NCBI GenBank assembly: GCA_030278955.1
Contig: JAOANR010000015.1
Span: 41,014,487 to 41,078,486 of the forward strand
Direction: 5' to 3'
Source of the DNA: Hygrophila difformis
Lineage: Eukaryota; Streptophyta; Magnoliopsida; Lamiales; Acanthaceae
Length of the DNA stretch: 64,000 nucleotides
Position numbers and translations under genes: made by a program. Of the stretch, positions 58,736 through 64,000 are shown in pieces (the stretch's first letter is position 1; each line of letters begins with the position of its first letter). The notes under the pieces are model-generated. The model was given only the letters and a program-made list of their open reading frames with translations, ran no database searches and had not been told where the DNA came from.

Positions 58736-60477
58736 ATACTTCTAGCTAGCTAGCTAGTGTCCCATTAATTTAAATAAATGTGAAATTTCTTGTTCGAAAC
58801 ATGGATTAATTACAATTTTCAAAGTGCCACCAATACAAATTAATTAACTTGGTCCATATTTGGATACATGTACAGATCGACACACAATTATATTACTACT
58901 ATTAATTATAATCTGCATAATACTAGAATTAAGTGAAGTACATTTGAATTTGGATAATGACCAATTATCATATATAGTTGGCTCTTATTTACCATCCTTT
59001 TCAATAATAATTTACTTTTGTTATATAAAGAAATCTTAGTTGGGGCTATCCACATGTGGTAGGTACTCGAACAAAATTTACATCAATGTCGCGAACGTAA
59101 TGACCAATTGACCAAGACTTAAACAATACTGACTTTAACATTTATCTTTTACTTTTTGAAAATACTACTAAAAATACCTTAAATTTTATAAATATAAATT
59201 GCTTATTTTTCTCTGACCGCTAAACACTAAAAGTTCAACTTTTACATTTTCATAATATAATCTCTAAACTCTTTAATTTTAAACTTTAATATCATACATT
59301 TTTATCCAAAACTATATCGATTTAAAACAATTTTTTTTCACCATTAATACCAAATTCTAAGTTCTAATTATTTTCTAAAAACATAACCAAAACAATCTAC
59401 ACATCATACTAGTCACTATATATACACACGTTGACACATACATAAAACACACGTACTCTAGAACATTAATTATATAACAAACATATATATATATATATAT
59501 ATATATATTCATATCATTCAATGAGACTTGACCATAAATTGAAAAGTGGCTTCAGAAAGCTAGGGTATGTTAGAGCAACTATTATCTTTAAAAGCTTATG
59601 TAGAGAATATGGTTTCATTTTTGTATAGAATCTAAAATTATCCACAAAAAAAAAAAAAAAAAAAAATCTCCCAAATAAATCTAAAAAGTTGCGTGCAGAA
59701 CACACACAAAATATGAGGATATTAGCTTATTATTAAGAAGGGAATATTATTGGGGTATTAAATATGAGTGGTATATAAGTAAGTCCATAATACGTATAAT
59801 GTTTATAAATCAGTACTGTTGTCTGAAAATTGAGTAGTGAGAAAGATATGAAGTGCATAATGGAAAATAATAGAAGACGATAATTATAAAACTCAATATA
59901 TATAAGTAGTACTTGAATGTCACATACTTCTACTAATAATGAAACTCAATATTCGTATCGATGGAGTCATCAATGACGACTATAATTATATATGCATGTC
60001 TGTCTTTATGATCAGTAATTATATTCTCGTACGTGATCATAAACATTATATACTATACGTACTTTAATTTATTATGTTAATCAGATGGACCACGACTCAA
60101 CTGTGAATCAGCACCCTATAGCTAGCTAGCTACCGATTTTATTTGTTGAATTGTATTATATGAGCATTTTTTTTAAAAGAAAAATAAAAAATAATAATTT
60201 ATATATACTATTAAAAATTACTAAATCATCATATCATAATATAAAATTAATTGCAAACGACTACAGTATCTGTGTGACGCGAGTACAAAAAATTCGTCTT
60301 ATATTGTAATAGTGCCAATAGATAGAATCATGATATATGTACACACACATATATATAGTATTAATTAGAAATTCAATGAATGGTAATAATAATATATGAA
60401 GCAAATAATTACTAAATTAAAATCCGTTGGTGGTAGTTGGATTCCCCGGTTAAAGAGGACATGCAATGTTGATGTTA
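58736..60477. other. AT-rich intergenic DNA, no gene seen
   Basis: 1.7 kb with GCTAGCTAGCTAG at 58744-58756 and again at 60121-60132, (AT)n near 59484-59508 and A-runs. The only frames are short (up to 63 codons) and lack domains. No repeat family was assigned. Confidence 0.45.
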
Positions 60478-60490
60478 TGTTCAACTAATT

Positions 60491-60667
60491 TTTTTTTTTT
60501 TCTGAACAGCCTATACAGGCTAGGAAATGGGTGGTGAGAGTCCATGCCATATAAATTACAAAGAGGAATAAAATGGGAGAAATAAAGGGCGGTGAGATCG
60601 AACCTCAAACATTCCGTTGGAAGTTGAGGGACTTAACCACTTGGGTTGTGGTTAAGTCCTCATCATC
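60491..60667 (-). mobile_element. full-length tRNA-derived SINE (copy 6)
   Basis: On the minus strand it reads GAGGACTTAACCACAACCC, GTGGTTAAGTCC (A-box region), GAGGTTCGATCTC (B box), a pyrimidine-rich body with GTAATTTATATGGCATGG, and a 3' hairpin AGCCTGTATAGGCT followed by GTTCAG and an A tail. The 13-bp duplication tgttcaactaatt lies at 60478-60490 and 60668-60680. The best complete member of the family in the window. Confidence 0.85.
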
Positions 60668-60884
60668 TGTTCAACTAATTAATTCATAGGTAACTAACTA
60701 ACTAAAGTATTTGATAAAGGGTGTTTGAAATCAATAGAGATAGCGTACAGACCCATTTTCAAACACTGTTATGGTGATCAATCAAAGTATCATCAAGCTT
60801 TCCATGTTTTAATTAGGAAATTAACTTTCAAATTTTAATACGGATGTTGTGATTCATAATACTAGTAAAGACATTAAATTAATT

Positions 60885-61991
60885 TTATTTTTTTTGGCAA
60901 GACAGCCTATGCAGGCTGGGCTGGGAAAGAAAATGAAAAAAGAAAAGCAAAAAGGTAAAAAAAAACATCAGCGCAAGAGATCACTTGGCACGAGGAAACC
61001 ACGTGCCAGCAGCATCCGCCGTCAACTGGGGGCGAAGTCGATCCCGGAGAAAGGCCCAAGTGGTGAAGAAGAGTTCATCTTCAGCTCCCAACTTCGCGAG
61101 TGAGTCCGCAACACTGTTACCTTCACGAAGGATGTGGTGGAAACTATAGACCTCAAAATGATGGAGGAGATCCGCAATACGAGCAAGGTATGTAGAGAGC
61201 CAATGAGATGGAGGCTGCTGAACCGAGAGGAGCCACAACACCTCCACTTAATCACATGCACAATAAATTTGAGAAATGCCATGCTGGACCGCCAACTGCA
61301 GGCCATGCATCACCCCGGCAAGCTCGGCATGGATAACCAAAACATCCCCTAACTGCCCCGAGACTCCACCAATCCAGGCGCCGTTGGCATGGCGCAGGAC
61401 AGCTCCATAGCCAACTCGTCCTCTATGTTCCAAGCGTGAGCCATCCGAGTGCAAGAAAACCCCTGTCCACGAGCCCATATTCCAGCAGGTGAGGCGTGGC
61501 CAAGTAGCAGCCGCCAAAGGTTTCACAAGGGATCGTTGAATAGAATCACAGAAGTAGAGAATATCACGGATGAGCTTATGATGGGAGGTGGAATGACCCC
61601 GGAAAACCCTAGTGCAGCGCTCCTTCCAAATACGCCACAACGTGACAACGCTGCAATAAATAAGGAGCCATAGAAGGTAAACATACCAGAAAGCCATGAC
61701 CGGATATTAGCTCTGTCCAATGTCTCTAGATCCATGGGAATAATGATATCAAGAGAACGCCAGATCGCCACAACCCACGGGCATTGGAACAAGCAATGCC
61801 GCCAATCCTCATCAAAGATGCCACATATCTGGCATAACGGCGTGGAGGCCAAATTTCTATGATATCTTACTGCATTATAGGGTATAGCCTCCCAAGAAAG
61901 TAGCCAAACTAGGAAACAGATACGTTCCGGAAAGCACGAGCTCCATATCCATTTCCAAGCTTGGCCATCCAGCGCACCATCAAGAAGAACG
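60885..61991 (-). mobile_element. 5'-truncated L1-like LINE
   Basis: 1.1 kb flanked by the perfect 15-bp duplication gacattaaattaatt (60870-60884 and 61992-62006). Only the 3' part of ORF2 and a short 3' leader remain. The 3' end on the element strand is AGCCTGCATAGGCTGTC then an A-rich tail, a hairpin nearly identical to that of the SINE at 60491-60667. It is a different subfamily from the intact LINE at 5566, whose 3' hairpin is GACGCTTCGTGCGTC. Confidence 0.9.
60981..61990 (-). pseudogene. LINE ORF2 C-terminal remnant (zf-RVT, RNase H)
   Basis: Begins within the zf-RVT region (CQICGIFDEDWRHCLFQCPW, 61790-61850), shifts frame near 61650-61700, and continues as RNase H (FLHSDGSRLEH, IHAELAGVMHG) to an in-frame TAA at 61248-61250. 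The same frame then resumes with VEVLWLL and ILREGNSVADSLAKLG, ending at GTWFPRAK. So one frameshift and one nonsense change break the remnant. The last 60 residues closely parallel the end of the intact ORF2. Confidence 0.85.
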
Positions 61992-62006
61992 GACATTAAA
62001 TTAATT

Positions 62007-62412
62007 ATTACCAGTATTTTTTTTTTCTTTTGAAAAAAGAAAAGAAAAGAAGTTAATACTATGGGCAAAAACATTAAAGAAACCTGAATTTGCAGCAGCC
62101 CTAGGCTATATATATTAATTAGATAAGGTAGGAATTAGTACTATTTAGCTATATGCCTATATAGTAATTAAGGCATGCATTTCATTTTGTTTATAGTAAT
62201 AGGATACGTAGTGAATATTAAAATGCGGCCCCGGCCCGTCTATATATATGTAGATTGTAGGCGTAGCTATATACTATATGGATTAACTTTGTAAATAGTG
62301 TCAATCCAAGTTTTAGCAAATCATATAATATTGATTTAAATCCATAATTGTATTCAAAATTTTGGTAGGAAACTTTGAATTAAGGTCTTTTTGTGTTCAC
62401 TATATGGTTTTG
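62007..62412. other. AT-rich intergenic DNA, no gene seen
   Basis: Low-complexity sequence between the truncated LINE and a SINE. Nothing is supported. Confidence 0.45.
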
Positions 62413-62427
62413 ATGAATCCAAGTTTT

Positions 62428-62650
62428 CTTTTTTGGCGTATACCGGGTATTTCCTATGAATCCTTTTTTTTTTGCGTGTACCGGGTATCCCCATATCATA
62501 TTGGACACAAGACTAATCACTCGAGAATCTGGTGGACATTAAAGGGTTGTTTCTTCCAAAATAAAATTTTGCATATACAAAGGCTCGAATCCGACACACT
62601 TGCTTAATCTGCTAGGGCCCCATATCACTCTGGTCAATTGAATTTGGTAT
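62428..62650 (-). mobile_element. SINE, second family, with duplicated 3' end
   Basis: 223 bp on the minus strand with B-box-like GGATTCGAGCC, preceded by GCAGATTAAGC, and flanked by the perfect 15-bp duplication atgaatccaagtttt (62413-62427 and 62651-62665). The 3' end occurs twice: CCCGGTACACGC plus A10 and, beyond it, CCCGGTATACGCC plus A6. This suggests either a nested second insertion or a template jump. Confidence 0.75.
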
Positions 62651-62665
62651 ATGAATCCAAGTTTT

Positions 62666-63674
62666 GAATAAAGGTGATATTTAAATCATAAAAATAACAT
62701 TATATTATCAACTATTTAATTTATTGTTAGACTAACTCGTTAATGTATTTATTTTGTTTTAGCCAGGTAATTAATTGTGACTAAAAAACATATTTTGATA
62801 ATTAAAAAAGAAAAAAGAATACGAAAAAGAATGGAATAGATTTCCATGCGTCCTTTGTTTATTTTGGATGTAAAATTAAACACATTGTGGCAAATTGGAA
62901 AATGGACTATTCTTTTCTTAATTTTTTTTTTTAAAAAAAGGAAAAAGATAGTGCAACAAAAACACTTGTCATTGTAATAAGTTAGGCAATAGTAGTAACG
63001 AACCCTTCCTCTAAATAAATATAGAAGAAAGAAAGCAATCAATTACTATGACATTTCCTTAACTTAACCTGCAAGCCATTAATGTTAAATTTCATTTAAT
63101 GATATTTATCTTATCTTAATAGCAGTATGTTAATTAAGGCTGGAAATGTCCATGTGAATTAGAAAGTTGGTATAAAGCCCCAACCCCAATAAATTATAAA
63201 GGCCAAATATATTTGCTATATATGCTTAAGAATTAAGATGTTTGTTATCGAGATATATATATTTTTTTTTTGTAATTACTAGTATATTACATATACTAAT
63301 TACAAAAAAAGGAACAAATGGTTCTTTTTTTTTTTCTTTTTTTACAAAAGACCGATTTGGGTTTTTTGTTAAAAAAAAAAGGGACCATTGTTCCTTTTCC
63401 CAAGAAAAATATTCAGTTTAAGGGAAAAAAGATTATTCAACAATATTACCTTAAACATTTTTTTTTATATCAATTTCCAATTTACAAAAGTGGTCAATTT
63501 AATCAGTGTCAGTAAATGGTAATTAGTGGTAGTAATTTTTAAAATTTTAAAATATTGTTTAAAATTCTAAAAATTAATAAAAGTGTGTAATTATAGCTTA
63601 TTTATTTATTTATGGATGATGGCTAGAACAAGGAAGAGAAATAATTTGCCTGTGTGATATTATTAATTATTATT
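62666..63674. other. AT-rich intergenic DNA, no gene seen
   Basis: One kilobase with long A and T runs. At 63293-63420 a segment has GGTTCTTTTTTTTTTTC and GGGACCATTGTTCC words in loose inverted arrangement. No gene, RNA or classified element is seen. Confidence 0.4.
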
Positions 63675-63691
63675 TATTTATTTATTTAATT

Positions 63692-63854
63692 GTGGATGGG
63701 ACTTGACTTTTTAGTGTTCAAGTATTTCGACTTTAAATTTTATTGTTAGGGAGTTCGATTTCCACCTGGGTCCTTATTATCCATTCTCTTTGTAGTTTGT
63801 GGGAATTGGTCTTCTACCAACCCTTTAAAATTGAACCTCATTTTCAAGAAAAAA
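63692..63854 (+). mobile_element. diverged tRNA-derived SINE (copy 7)
   Basis: Plus-strand copy with GGATGGGACTTGAC (A-box region), GGGAGTTCGATTTCC (B box), TTATCCATTCTCTTTGTAG in the body and an A-rich tail. It is flanked by tatttatttatttaatt / tatttattcatttaatt (1 mismatch in 17) at 63675-63691 and 63855-63871. The body has decayed more than in the other copies. Confidence 0.7.
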
Positions 63855-64000
63855 TATTTATTCATTTAATTAATTAAGTAAAATTTCACAACACAAAATC
63901 TCAGTTAATTCGATTAAGATTTTTATGCTAAATGGGGTTAACTTTATGAGTATTTTTTTATGTATTACTTTTGAATGTACGTTTAGAAAAGTGTTGCAAA

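Overview
This is a plant nuclear window, most likely from a eudicot. It is AT-rich, its genes carry many GT-AG introns, and it is packed with plant transposon types: L1-like LINEs with a C-terminal RNase H, tRNA-derived SINEs, Ty1/copia, MULE, hAT, PIF/Harbinger, CACTA-like and Stowaway-like elements, and Helitron-like termini. The species cannot be fixed from the sequence.

Three host genes can be spliced by eye into full-length, in-frame coding sequences. SEX4 (18271-22589, minus, 14 exons, 375 codons) is a plastid phosphoglucan phosphatase of starch breakdown. A SEC12-like WD40 membrane protein (42927-46417, minus, 10 exons, 387 codons) is a predicted SAR1 exchange factor at the ER. VTE5 (48547-51000, plus, 6 exons, 298 codons) is phytol kinase of chlorophyll-phytol salvage and tocopherol synthesis. 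They do not form an operon or a pathway and are neighbours only by position.

Layout: 1-5.5 kb holds unassigned sequence, Helitron-like ends and two SINEs. 5.57-11.39 kb is an intact LINE (ORF1 plus ORF2) between perfect 16-bp target site duplications (TSDs). 11.4-17 kb is an accessory locus dominated by dozens of degenerate TTGGTAAG units in blocks of alternating orientation, GGGACGGTC palindromes and a 102-bp open tandem repeat. SEX4 follows. 22.94-32.80 kb is a nearly 10-kb Mutator-like element carrying an Ulp1-type cysteine peptidase gene and a mudrA transposase gene that run towards each other (the Kaonashi/KI-MULE arrangement). 32.8-37.0 kb is a pile of small DNA transposons. 37.05-42.80 kb is a structurally complete copia element with broken gag-pol, lying 122 bp past the SEC12 stop codon. 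VTE5 has a hAT element ending about 35 bp before its TATA box. 51-64 kb is gene-poor, with SINEs, MITEs, hAT elements and a 5'-truncated LINE.

The points most worth following are the TTGGTAAG/GACGGTC locus, the complete KI-MULE (with an Asn where the Ulp1 catalytic Asp is expected and a poly-G tract that shifts the transposase frame by one base), and a shared 3' hairpin linking the SINEs to the truncated LINE. All exon models and TSDs were read by eye; no alignment or database search was run.
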